Assembly: GCA_046728055.1 (NCBI GenBank)
Contig: JBKPDU010000101.1
Coordinates: 1-12,004, forward strand
Source: AC-69 sp046728055
GTDB lineage: Bacteria > Actinomycetota > UBA4738 > HRBIN12
Direction of reading: 5' to 3'
DNA: 12,004 bases
Shown here: in pieces, positions 6,344 through 12,004 of the stretch
Position numbering within the stretch: position 1 is the stretch's first letter
How the letters are laid out: each line of letters opens with the position of its first letter
Position numbers and translations under genes: made by a program
The notes under the pieces: model-generated
The model's input: the letters and a program-made list of their open reading frames with translations, nothing else
Database searches by the model: none
Told to the model about the DNA's origin: nothing

Positions 6344-6928
6344 TCACGGTCCTGACTGGCTGTTCAACCCGAGCTCCGTTACCACCAGGTCGACAGCGAG
6401 GTCCCCTCGCCCATGCGGCACCTCGTCCACCAGCTGCGCGGAGAAGCAGATGCCCACGCTGCGGGCATCCGGCCCGAGGGTCCCCAGAAACCGGTCGTAG
6501 TAGCCCCGGCCGTATCCGACCCGATGGCCGGAGCGGTCGAAGGCCAGACCCGGCACGATGACCACGTCGATCTCCTCCGCAGGGACCTCCTCTCCCCGCG
6601 CTGGCTCCAGCGCACCGAACGAGGAACCCGTCAGCTCGTCGCCGGAACGGTACGCCACGGGCACGATGATCCCGCCCTCCACGCGGGGGAGCACCACCCG
6701 CCGTCCGTTGCGTTCCAGCCGCTCGATGATCGTGCCCGTGTCGACCTCCGAGCCGAAGGAGGAGAACACCATCACCGTCGCGGCGTCCCTGATCGCGGGG
6801 AGGGCCGTCACGTGTTGGGCCACCTCGTCGCTCATCCGCTCGCGTTCCCCGGGGGACAGAGCGTCCCGGAGCGCCCGGGCGTGCTTCCTCAGCTGGCGCT
6901 TTCGCCGCTTGACGTCCCGCGGGCTCAC
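6344..6928 (-). CDS. fthC: 5-formyltetrahydrofolate cyclo-ligase
   Basis: The enzyme converts 5-formyl-THF with ATP to 5,10-methenyl-THF, returning a stored or inhibitory folate to the active pool. The 194-residue product has the Lys/Arg-rich N-terminus KRRKRQLRKHAR, FSSFGSEVDT (55-64) and the hallmark VPGLAFDRSGHRVGYGRGYYDRFL stretch (about 125-148), which is diagnostic of the family and carries the ATP/Mg binding residues. The start is taken as GTG 6928, whose GTGA overlaps the stop of the upstream luciferase-like gene. GGAG directly abuts it, so translation probably depends on coupling to the upstream gene. No alternative ATG lies before the conserved N-terminus. Its position with the GcvT-like gene and close to fhs fits a one-carbon folate set. 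Confidence 0.93.
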   Translation of the reverse strand: MSPRDVKRRKRQLRKHARALRDALSPGERERMSDEVAQHVTALPAIRDAATVMVFSSFGSEVDTGTIIERLERNGRRVVLPRVEGGIIVPVAYRSGDELTGSSFGALEPARGEEVPAEEIDVVIVPGLAFDRSGHRVGYGRGYYDRFLGTLGPDARSVGICFSAQLVDEVPHGRGDLAVDLVVTELGLNSQSGP

Positions 6929-7827
6929 CTCCGGGGCCGTGCGTTCGGGAGGGCGTGCTCGGCGATCAGCTCGACACGGTCCCGGGGGCCCGCCGGCACC
7001 AGCACGACCCAGGACGCGCCCGCCGCTTCCAGCTCGCGGAGCCACCGCGACAGGGAACGGACGCTCCCGGACCACACGTTGGTCTCGACCAGGCCCTTCC
7101 GGTCTCTCGCGTCGAGGAGCCGGCGGGCATCGTCCTCGTCCTCGCCGACGAGGACGATGCCCGCCCACGTGGCCGCCACCTCCCGGCCGTCGGCGGTGTC
7201 CCGAAGCAGCGACGCCTTGCGGGCGAATTCGGGGGCCGACATCCCCCAACCGTTCCACGCATCGGCCTCCCGTGCCGCGATGCGAACGACTTCGTCGGCG
7301 AAGCCGCCGACCCATACCGGGGGTCCTCCGGGCGTGACGGGCGGTGGAAGGAGGGGCCCACGCACCGCCGGGACCCGGACTCCGCCGGGCCACGGGGTAC
7401 CCGCAAAAAGCGCCTTGACCGCGCGGACCGTCTCGACCAGGTGCTTTCGTCGTTCGGCCTTCTCCATATAGGTCAGGCCGTACGCCTGGTGCTCCGGCTC
7501 GTCGATGGGATCCCCGGTCCCGATGCCGAGCACCATCCGCCCGACGCTGATGTCGTCGACCCCGGCCGCCATCTTTGCCAGGAGCCCGGCGGGCCGGATG
7601 GAAGCCCTGGTCACCAGCGTGCCGACGGTGACCCGCTCGGTCTTCGCCGCCACCGCCGACAGCGACGCGAACGCCTCGAGGGAGGGCCGATCGCTTGCCG
7701 CCCCCGGTGGGAAGAAGTGGTCGAAGGCGAAGACCCCGTCGTAGCCCAGCTCCTCCGCGCGCTGGGCGAAGGACATCACGCGTTCGGGATCCCCCGAGAA
7801 CAACGGGAGGATCAGGCCGACGTTCAT
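6925..7827 (-). CDS. LLM-class (luciferase-like) F420-dependent oxidoreductase
   Basis: This 300-residue protein has the bacterial luciferase-like TIM-barrel fold. Visible features are MNVGLILPLF at strand 1, EELGYDGVFAFDHFF (25-39), TVGTLVTRAS (67-76), ISVGRMVLGIGTG (93-105) with the phosphate-binding glycines, and PPVWVGGF in the second half. The family uses coenzyme F420 or flavin to reduce varied substrates. It includes methylene-tetrahydromethanopterin reductase and proposed mycobacterial methylene-THF reductases, but the substrate cannot be read from the sequence. The start ATG 7827 matches the family N-terminus; the in-frame extension to 7902 overlaps the kinase gene and is unlikely. 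No strong Shine-Dalgarno is seen. It follows the ROK gene by 28 bases and overlaps fthC by 4, which makes a folate or C1 role worth considering. A 19-bp hairpin lies in its coding region. Confidence 0.87.
   Translation of the reverse strand: MNVGLILPLFSGDPERVMSFAQRAEELGYDGVFAFDHFFPPGAASDRPSLEAFASLSAVAAKTERVTVGTLVTRASIRPAGLLAKMAAGVDDISVGRMVLGIGTGDPIDEPEHQAYGLTYMEKAERRKHLVETVRAVKALFAGTPWPGGVRVPAVRGPLLPPPVTPGGPPVWVGGFADEVVRIAAREADAWNGWGMSAPEFARKASLLRDTADGREVAATWAGIVLVGEDEDDARRLLDARDRKGLVETNVWSGSVRSLSRWLRELEAAGASWVVLVPAGPRDRVELIAEHALPNARPRR
7122..7165. repeat. 19-bp perfect inverted repeat (6-base loop) inside the LLM oxidoreductase gene
   Basis: Plus-strand arm GGCGGGCATCGTCCTCGTC (7122-7140) is the exact reverse complement of 7147-7165, with the loop CTCGCC between. 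In the mRNA this would form a very stable 19-bp stem. It encodes AGIVLVGEDEDDAR, where valine/leucine/isoleucine codons in one arm mirror aspartate/glutamate codons in the other. The opposite strand therefore spells almost the same peptide (AGIVLVLADEDDAR). No U-tract follows on either strand. Confidence 0.9.
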
Positions 7828-7855
7828 CGCGGCGCGCTCACCCTCACGCGACCGC

Positions 7856-8809
7856 TCATCCCCCCAACTCCTCCAGGGCCAACGCCGCCGCGCCGACGGC
7901 ACCGGCGTCGTTGCCCATCTGCGCGGCCACCAGCCGCACTGCGGGTCGGTGCTCGTACCCCTCGACCGAGTCGATGTACGCCGACTCCGCAGGGCGGATC
8001 AGCAGTTCCCCGGCCTCAACCACCCCGCCGCCGATCACCACGATCTCCGGGTCGATCACGTTCACCAGCCCTGCGATCCCTTCTCCCAGCCGCCTGCCTA
8101 CCTGGGACAGGATCCGGATGGCCACGTCGTCACCGGCCTTTGCCGCCGTGGTCACGGTCTCGCCGGTGACGTGCATGGGGTCGTGGTCCGCGAGCTCGGC
8201 GATCATCGACTGAGGGCGGTCGGCGGCCGCCTCACGTCCCAGGCGCCCGATCGCCTGCCCCGAGGCCACCTGCTCGAGACACCCCCGGTTCCCGCACCCG
8301 CAGAGCGGCCCGTCGGGCTCCACGATGACGTGCCCGATCTCCGCCGCGAAGCCGTGGGCTCCCCGGAACAGGCGGCCGCCCGCCACGATCCCTCCGCCGA
8401 TCCCCGTCCCTACCGTCACGAGCAGCATGTGCCGGTAGCCCCGGCCGGCGCCGAATCGGTACTCGCCCCACGCTGCCACGTTCGCGTCGTTGTCCACCTG
8501 GCATGGCAGCCCGAGCGCGTCGCTCATCCGCTCGCCGATCGGGACCTCCCGCCACGCCAGGTTCGGGGCGAACCGCAGGACTCCGGTGCTCGCGTCCACC
8601 ATGCCGGCGGCGCCCACGCCGATCGCAACCACCCGGGAATCGAGCAACCCCTTGGCCGCCTCGATCATCACAGCGATGGTCTGCTCCGGATCATCCGCCG
8701 GCGTGTCCGAGTGCGAGCGAGAGAGGATTGATCCGTCCACACCCACCCGGAGGGCCTGGATCTTCGTGCCTCCGACGTCGATGCCCAGCGCCTGGGCCGC
8801 CTCGGACAC
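7856..8809 (-). CDS. ROK-family sugar kinase (glucokinase-like)
   Basis: The product is 317 residues. ATP binding is shown by GIDVGGTK (9-16). The catalytic Asp is D108 in VDNDANVAAWGE, and LLVTVGTGIGGGIV (129-142) is the second phosphate-binding motif. The ROK signature follows: EIGH (157-160) and CGCGNRGCLE (170-179), whose His160, Cys170, Cys172 and Cys177 form the structural zinc site. There is no N-terminal winged-helix DNA-binding domain, so this is a kinase and not a ROK repressor. Glucose is the most likely substrate, by resemblance to actinobacterial ROK glucokinases, but N-acetylmannosamine, allose or fructose cannot be excluded. The start is GTG 8809, 12 bases after the stop of the upstream release-factor-like gene, with a weak GAGGG about 8 bases before it. 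It is probably co-transcribed with its neighbours. Confidence 0.93.
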   Translation of the reverse strand: MSEAAQALGIDVGGTKIQALRVGVDGSILSRSHSDTPADDPEQTIAVMIEAAKGLLDSRVVAIGVGAAGMVDASTGVLRFAPNLAWREVPIGERMSDALGLPCQVDNDANVAAWGEYRFGAGRGYRHMLLVTVGTGIGGGIVAGGRLFRGAHGFAAEIGHVIVEPDGPLCGCGNRGCLEQVASGQAIGRLGREAAADRPQSMIAELADHDPMHVTGETVTTAAKAGDDVAIRILSQVGRRLGEGIAGLVNVIDPEIVVIGGGVVEAGELLIRPAESAYIDSVEGYEHRPAVRLVAAQMGNDAGAVGAAALALEELGG

Positions 8810-8821
8810 GTCCCGCCCTCG

Positions 8822-9961
8822 CTAGAACCGCAGGAGCGCGCCGATGCCGCCGTATCGGGCCAGCCCGTCGGGGTGAACGATCGTCTCCACCCGACAGCCC
8901 TGCCGTACGGCCCGGGCCACCGCCTCCTCGACCACGTCGGCCACCGGTTCCATCCTCGAGCCGCACGCTGGGCACTTCGTGCCCCGTTCCGCGAGCCGCC
9001 CGCAGGAGGAGCAGGAGAACCCCGGAGCGGACAGATCGAGGGTGACCAAGACCTCCGCCGCCCGCCCTTCAGCCACGGCCGCGAGCGTCCCCGGGAGGCC
9101 GGTCACGGCCTTCCCGCCGGACTCGGCGGCCGCCCGGAGGGCTTCGACCTTGGCGGCCTCCTTCGTTCGCTCCTGCTCCTCCTCCAACTCCTGACATCGT
9201 GCGGCCACCTCGTCCACGGTGGCCGTCATGGTCATGGTGAGGCCGGCCAGGATCCGCTCTCGGAGGTACGGATGCAACGTGTGTTCCAGGTCCAGGCGAG
9301 CCTCCGCCGGGCCAGCCAACACGAGCGAGTCGAATCGGTTCCGCTTCAGGAGCCGGAAGAGCGCGTCGGCCACCCGACGCAGGTGTCGCAGGCGATGATC
9401 GTCCACGTGCCGTTGCATGCGCATCTGGGACCAGCCACCCTGGTCGTGCCGGCCCGGAACGTCGTCGATGACGTCGGTGACCTCATCGACCCGACCGAGC
9501 TCCGACAGGAACACTCGAGCCTTCTCGTAGTCCACTAGGGTGAGGCACATCGGGCGATAGGTCTCCAACACTTGCTCGAGCGCCAAGACGTCGGCCGCCG
9601 ACGCCACGGTCGCCCGATCGCGAACCGGCCGTGGGAGGCGGACCTCCTCCCACAGTCCGGCCGCCTTCGCCGAGAACATGGCCAACCCGCGCGTGTCCTC
9701 CCGTTCGAACTCGTCGCGCACGAACCCGCCGATCGCTTCCAGATCCCCAACGACCGATCGCAGGGCCTCCTTCGAAAGCCCTTCGGCTTCGGCTTGGGCG
9801 CGACCTCGACGCAGGAGGTTGTCCAACCGCACCTCGTAGTCGGACTTGCGAGGGTACCTGCGCCCATCAACCGTGAGGTAGACCGATGTGATGGGGATCC
9901 CGTCCGGGTTCCATTGCGCCAGCTTGCGCACCACCGAGTGGTCGACGTTGGTCATGCTCAT
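8822..9961 (-). CDS. baeRF-type release-factor-like protein with GGWSQ loop and C-terminal zinc ribbon
   Basis: This 379-residue protein resembles the bacterial homologues of archaeo-eukaryotic release factor eRF1 (baeRF/Vms1-like group). The N-terminal domain (about 1-110) leads to a central RNase-H-like domain (about 135-250). This domain holds DVPGRHDQGGWSQMRMQRH (168-186), in which GGWSQ sits where eRF1 has its GGQ and Vms1-like proteins have a Gln loop for peptidyl-tRNA attack. A helical Glu/Lys/Arg stretch (about 250-275) precedes the third, eL8-like domain. That domain carries two CxxC knuckles, CSSC (317-320) and CPAC (330-333), forming a zinc ribbon, followed by a conserved-looking ALLRF end. 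The likely role is ribosome rescue or tRNA cleavage from stalled chains, inferred from the family. ATG 9961 overlaps the preceding stop in ATGA, indicating translational coupling; ATG 9955 is an alternative. The ROK gene starts 12 bases downstream. Confidence 0.72.
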   Translation of the reverse strand: MSMTNVDHSVVRKLAQWNPDGIPITSVYLTVDGRRYPRKSDYEVRLDNLLRRGRAQAEAEGLSKEALRSVVGDLEAIGGFVRDEFEREDTRGLAMFSAKAAGLWEEVRLPRPVRDRATVASAADVLALEQVLETYRPMCLTLVDYEKARVFLSELGRVDEVTDVIDDVPGRHDQGGWSQMRMQRHVDDHRLRHLRRVADALFRLLKRNRFDSLVLAGPAEARLDLEHTLHPYLRERILAGLTMTMTATVDEVAARCQELEEEQERTKEAAKVEALRAAAESGGKAVTGLPGTLAAVAEGRAAEVLVTLDLSAPGFSCSSCGRLAERGTKCPACGSRMEPVADVVEEAVARAVRQGCRVETIVHPDGLARYGGIGALLRF

Positions 9962-10218
9962 GCGATCTCGATCCTCTCGAGCTTCGTCGGCGCGCCGCCC
10001 GTATCGGCCACCCGCGTGTCGATCAGGCTCTTGGCCGCCAGGAGGAACTCCCGGGCCGCGACCAGGAGGTGACCGACGACCTCCGGGCTGGATCGGTCGA
10101 CGGTTGCCAGGGCCAGACCGATCGGGCAGAACGTCACGGGACACACGTGCTGGCCTTGCCCCTCCCGATCACCCGGCGACGCTGCGCTCTCGGGGCCTCC
10201 CCGCCGTCCATCAGACAT
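9958..10218 (-). CDS. 86-residue Cys-containing protein of unknown function in the ArsA operon
   Basis: The ORF starts at ATG 10218 behind a purine-rich GGGGGAG. It overlaps the end of the ArsA-like gene by 8 bases and the start of the release-factor-like gene by 4 (ATGA). The first 30 residues are polar and probably disordered. A C-x5-C motif follows in HVCPVTFCPIG, then a helical segment with PEVVGHLLVAAREFLLAAKSLID (about residues 47-69). From memory, small proteins with a CPxCQ motif followed by a PEVxxHL helix sit next to ArsA-like genes in other actinobacteria; here the spacing of the cysteines is wider. No membrane segment is evident. The tight overlaps on both sides argue that it is translated with its neighbours and may bind one of them. 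Function is unknown. Confidence 0.7.
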   Translation of the reverse strand: MSDGRRGGPESAASPGDREGQGQHVCPVTFCPIGLALATVDRSSPEVVGHLLVAAREFLLAAKSLIDTRVADTGGAPTKLERIEIA

Positions 10219-11434
10219 TCGCTCTCCCCCTTCGGTCGTTCCGTGCGTCCCGCGAGGAGCCCGGCTCGGGCTCCTTGGAGAACGCGATCTCGAGGTGGTC
10301 GCCCACGAAGTTCGCCCCCCGGACATCAAGGCGCTGGAGCGTCTGCGGCAGGATCAGGTTCCGCTTGTACGAGCCCACGCGGACGAACAGCTCATCCCCC
10401 CGGCGGTGGATGTCCATGTCGTCACGGGAGACGAACGGCAGCCGCATGGTGAGGGAGTAGCCCTTCCCCCTGCGGCGGACCCGGATGGGGTCGTCCCGAT
10501 ACAGGATGTCGGTCACGTCGTGGTCGGCGTACACCTCGTGGGCCATGGCTTCCAGGAGCTCGACGCCGACCATCTCCCGATCGAAAAGCCGGGCGGTGAG
10601 GATGGGGACGGGTTCGAAGGATTCACGCACCGTTCCCAGGTGCTCTGCCTGGATGTCCTTCCACGTGCCGAAGTACGGGTCGGTGACATCGTCGGGGATG
10701 ATTCGGTTGACGATCACCGCATCGACGCGATACCCGAACAGCCCCAGGTACGTGTATGTTCGCCTGGCCTCTGCGATGACCATCTTCTCCGGATTGACCA
10801 CCAGGCGAACGGTCGACGTGCGCTCGTCGGTCAAGATCCGCCTGACCGCCTCCAGGTTGCGGTGCAGCCGCTCGACCGCACCGAAGAACTGATCCCCGGC
10901 GATGGGAAGCGTGGTGATCCTCGTAACCAGTGGACGGACCGCCTTCACCACCCGGCGCTCTACCGGGAAGATCCGCTCGATGTACCAGTTCATCACCTCG
11001 GGGAGCGAGAGGAGGCGGAGTGTTTCGGCCGTAGGAGCGCAGTCCACGACCAGGAGGTCGTACCTGCCCTCGTCGACGTGGCGCTTGACATCGATCAGGC
11101 TGAAGATCTCGTCCAGTCCGGGGATGACCGAGAGCTCCTCCGCCTGGATGGTCTCGACGCCGGCCCAGTTCATCACTTCGATGAAGTACTCCTGGATCTC
11201 CCGCCAGTTGGTCTCCAGCCGGGCCTGAGCGTCGATCTGTTCGGCCCACAGCCCTCGGGCGATGAGGGTGGCCTGATCGACCACGTCGCGGTCGAAGGAG
11301 TCGGCGAGTGAATGCGCTGGGTCGGTGCTCATGATCAAGGTCCGGGCTCCGGCCCGAGCCGCCTTCACGGCGGTTGCGGCGGCGACGGTGGTCTTGCCCA
11401 CACCGCCCTTTCCCGTGAAGAGCAGGACTCGCAT
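10211..11434 (-). CDS. ArsA/Get3-like ATPase with C-terminal HSP20-like domain
   Basis: The 407-residue protein has the deviant Walker A GKGGVGKTT (8-16), Switch I DPAHSLADSF (38-47), and Switch II/Walker B LLVVDCAPTAETLRLL (127-142). VVNPEKMVIAEARRTYTYLGLFGYRVDAVIVNR (212-244) covers the A-loop region. A C-terminal alpha-crystallin-like domain follows (about 322-385, with GDELFVRVGSYKRNLILPQTL). This layout corresponds to the Get3d-type subgroup and not to arsenite pump ATPases: the arsenite-binding cysteines and the Get3 CxxC are absent, and Cys132 is the only cysteine. Known Get3 proteins shield hydrophobic segments of membrane proteins; a chaperone role here is inference. ATG 11434 abuts GGAG with no spacing. 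TAAGCT (11443-11448) ends 8 bases upstream, so a leaderless or near-leaderless transcript is possible. It is overlapped downstream by the 86-residue ORF. Confidence 0.9.
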   Translation of the reverse strand: MRVLLFTGKGGVGKTTVAAATAVKAARAGARTLIMSTDPAHSLADSFDRDVVDQATLIARGLWAEQIDAQARLETNWREIQEYFIEVMNWAGVETIQAEELSVIPGLDEIFSLIDVKRHVDEGRYDLLVVDCAPTAETLRLLSLPEVMNWYIERIFPVERRVVKAVRPLVTRITTLPIAGDQFFGAVERLHRNLEAVRRILTDERTSTVRLVVNPEKMVIAEARRTYTYLGLFGYRVDAVIVNRIIPDDVTDPYFGTWKDIQAEHLGTVRESFEPVPILTARLFDREMVGVELLEAMAHEVYADHDVTDILYRDDPIRVRRRGKGYSLTMRLPFVSRDDMDIHRRGDELFVRVGSYKRNLILPQTLQRLDVRGANFVGDHLEIAFSKEPEPGSSRDARNDRRGRANV

Positions 11435-11442
11435 CTCCGGCT

Positions 11443-11448
11443 AGCTTA
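11443..11448 (-). promoter_or_regulatory. Possible -10 box for a leaderless arsA-like transcript
   Basis: On the minus strand TAAGCT fits TANNNT and ends 8 bases before the ATG of the ATPase gene, which has no usable Shine-Dalgarno. No -35 match was found at the usual spacing, so this rests on position and on the missing RBS alone. Confidence 0.25.
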
Positions 11449-11472
11449 GCGAGTCCGCAGAAACCACCCGGT

Positions 11473-11488
11473 GCCGACCCACGTCGGC
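11473..11488. repeat. Short perfect dyad between the SRPBCC and ArsA-like genes
   Basis: GCCGAC and GTCGGC are 6-bp perfect arms around CCAC, in the 72-base gap upstream of the ATPase gene. No U-tract follows on the minus strand, so it is not a typical intrinsic terminator. It could be an operator or weak attenuator, or a chance dyad in GC-rich DNA. Confidence 0.35.
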
Positions 11489-11506
11489 GGGCCGAGCTCC
11501 CGTGGC

Positions 11507-11950
11507 CTACCCGAGCTCGACCCGGCGCTTCAGTCCCTCGAGGGCATTCTCGATCACACGTTTGGCCCCCTGGGTCCTGACGAACCCCGGGAGCAGGACC
11601 CCGAGCTCGACGCTGAGCCGGTACGTGACCTCGGTCTCCCGGTCGTCCAGCTCGTTCAACAGGTATTCCCCGCTGATGTTGCTGACCGCCCCACGTGCCT
11701 CCTTCGTCACCCAGGAGACGCCGGCGTCGCCCGGCGCATAGCGGTACGCCAGCGTGTACGACGCCCGTCCGAGCAGCGGAACGTCGACCTCGAAGGCGAC
11801 CTCGGTTCCCACCCCCCCGGCTCCCCGCTGAAGAACGCGAGCCGTCTTCACGTCGGCCCACTCCGGGTAGGCCTCGTAGTCGGTGATGACGTCCATGATC
11901 TCGGCCGCAGATGCCTCGATGACGATGGAACCCTCGGCGTGCTCCGCCAT
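11507..11950 (-). CDS. SRPBCC/START-like (polyketide cyclase/dehydrase family) protein
   Basis: The 147-residue protein has the helix-grip fold pattern. The N-terminal strand EGSIVIEASAAEIMDVITDYEAYPEW (6-31) matches the family motif in which a short helix follows the first strand and ends in a YPxW turn. Alternating strands follow, with VAFEVDVPLLGRASYTLAYRY and TEVTYRLSVELGVLLPGF, then a long C-terminal helix GAKRVIENALEGLKRRVEL (128-146). Such proteins form a deep hydrophobic pocket for lipids or other apolar ligands; the ligand is unknown. The start ATG 11950 matches the family N-terminus. There is no Shine-Dalgarno, but TACCAT (11961-11966, minus strand) ends 10 bases upstream. It is the first complete gene of the leftward run and precedes the ATPase by 72 bases. 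Pairing of a START-like protein with an ArsA-like ATPase suggests handling of hydrophobic clients or membrane components, which is inference. Confidence 0.87.
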   Translation of the reverse strand: MAEHAEGSIVIEASAAEIMDVITDYEAYPEWADVKTARVLQRGAGGVGTEVAFEVDVPLLGRASYTLAYRYAPGDAGVSWVTKEARGAVSNISGEYLLNELDDRETEVTYRLSVELGVLLPGFVRTQGAKRVIENALEGLKRRVELG

Positions 11951-11964
11951 GCCGCGAGGAATGG

Positions 11965-11984
11965 TAACGGCCGCTACCGGCCGC
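11965..11984. repeat. Tandem 10-bp direct repeat upstream of the SRPBCC gene
   Basis: TAACGGCCGC is followed directly by TACCGGCCGC, two copies differing at one base. They lie 15-34 bases upstream of the start codon and overlap or abut the -10 candidate TACCAT. This could be a tandem operator for the gene run. The remaining bases to 12004 contain another small dyad (CCGCGG around GGACCG) but no recognisable gene start. Confidence 0.4.
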
Positions 11985-12004
11985 GGACCGCGGGGAGCAC
12001 CACC

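Noticed and set aside
10211..11434. Arsenite efflux ATPase (arsA in an ars operon)
   Set aside because: The arsenite-binding cysteines and duplicated ATPase half are absent, an HSP20-like C-terminal domain is present, and no arsB, arsD or arsR is nearby.
11473..11488. Intrinsic terminator after the SRPBCC gene
   Set aside because: The stem is only 6 bp and is followed by a GC-rich sequence with no U-tract in the direction of transcription.

Overview
The window is GC-rich DNA (estimated by eye at well over 60% G+C) that is almost fully coding, with short intergenic gaps and many 4- to 8-base gene overlaps. A luciferase-like (F420-type) oxidoreductase, an ArsA/Get3-type ATPase with a C-terminal HSP20-like domain, a START-domain protein, an ROK sugar kinase and a baeRF-type release-factor paralogue all occur together. 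Several genes lack a Shine-Dalgarno sequence but have a -10-like hexamer just upstream. Together these suggest an actinobacterial, probably uncultured, lineage. This is inference from gene content and style. No rRNA, tRNA, mobile element or CRISPR array was seen.

Left part (1-3152, all minus strand, transcribed leftward): a formate dehydrogenase locus, fdhD - fdhA - fdhB. fdhA is read through an in-frame UGA (2000-2002) that falls exactly at the catalytic selenocysteine of formate dehydrogenases. It is followed by a stem-loop whose GGUCU apical loop has the same sequence and the same distance from UGA as the E. coli fdhF SECIS. The fdhA product starts, behind a strong ribosome binding site, at the boundary between the usual N-terminal [4Fe-4S] domain and the molybdopterin domain. 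The cluster domain that normally sits next to the active site is therefore missing from this polypeptide. fdhB runs off the left edge and begins like NuoE, which points to an NAD(P)-linked enzyme.

Centre (3153-4912): a divergent promoter region, then fhs (formate-tetrahydrofolate ligase) on the plus strand. Formate made or used by the dehydrogenase can thus exchange directly with 10-formyl-THF. fhs ends tail-to-tail with a small zinc-ribbon-like ORF, the two stop codons sharing one CTAG.

Right part (4909-11950, all minus strand, transcribed leftward): a long run of co-directional genes in transcription order: SRPBCC/START protein, ArsA/Get3-like ATPase, an 86-residue Cys-containing protein, a baeRF-type release-factor-like protein with a GGWSQ loop and a zinc ribbon, an ROK kinase, a luciferase-like oxidoreductase, 5-formyl-THF cyclo-ligase, a GcvT-like folate-dependent methyltransferase, and the zinc-ribbon peptide. 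The upstream half looks like protein quality control or membrane-protein biogenesis. The downstream half returns to one-carbon/folate chemistry and meets the formate genes. A 19-bp perfect inverted repeat lies inside the luciferase-like gene.

The most interesting points are the selenocysteine formate dehydrogenase lacking its own proximal Fe-S domain, the long hairpin inside a coding region, and the overlapping ArsA / small Cys protein / release-factor-like gene set.
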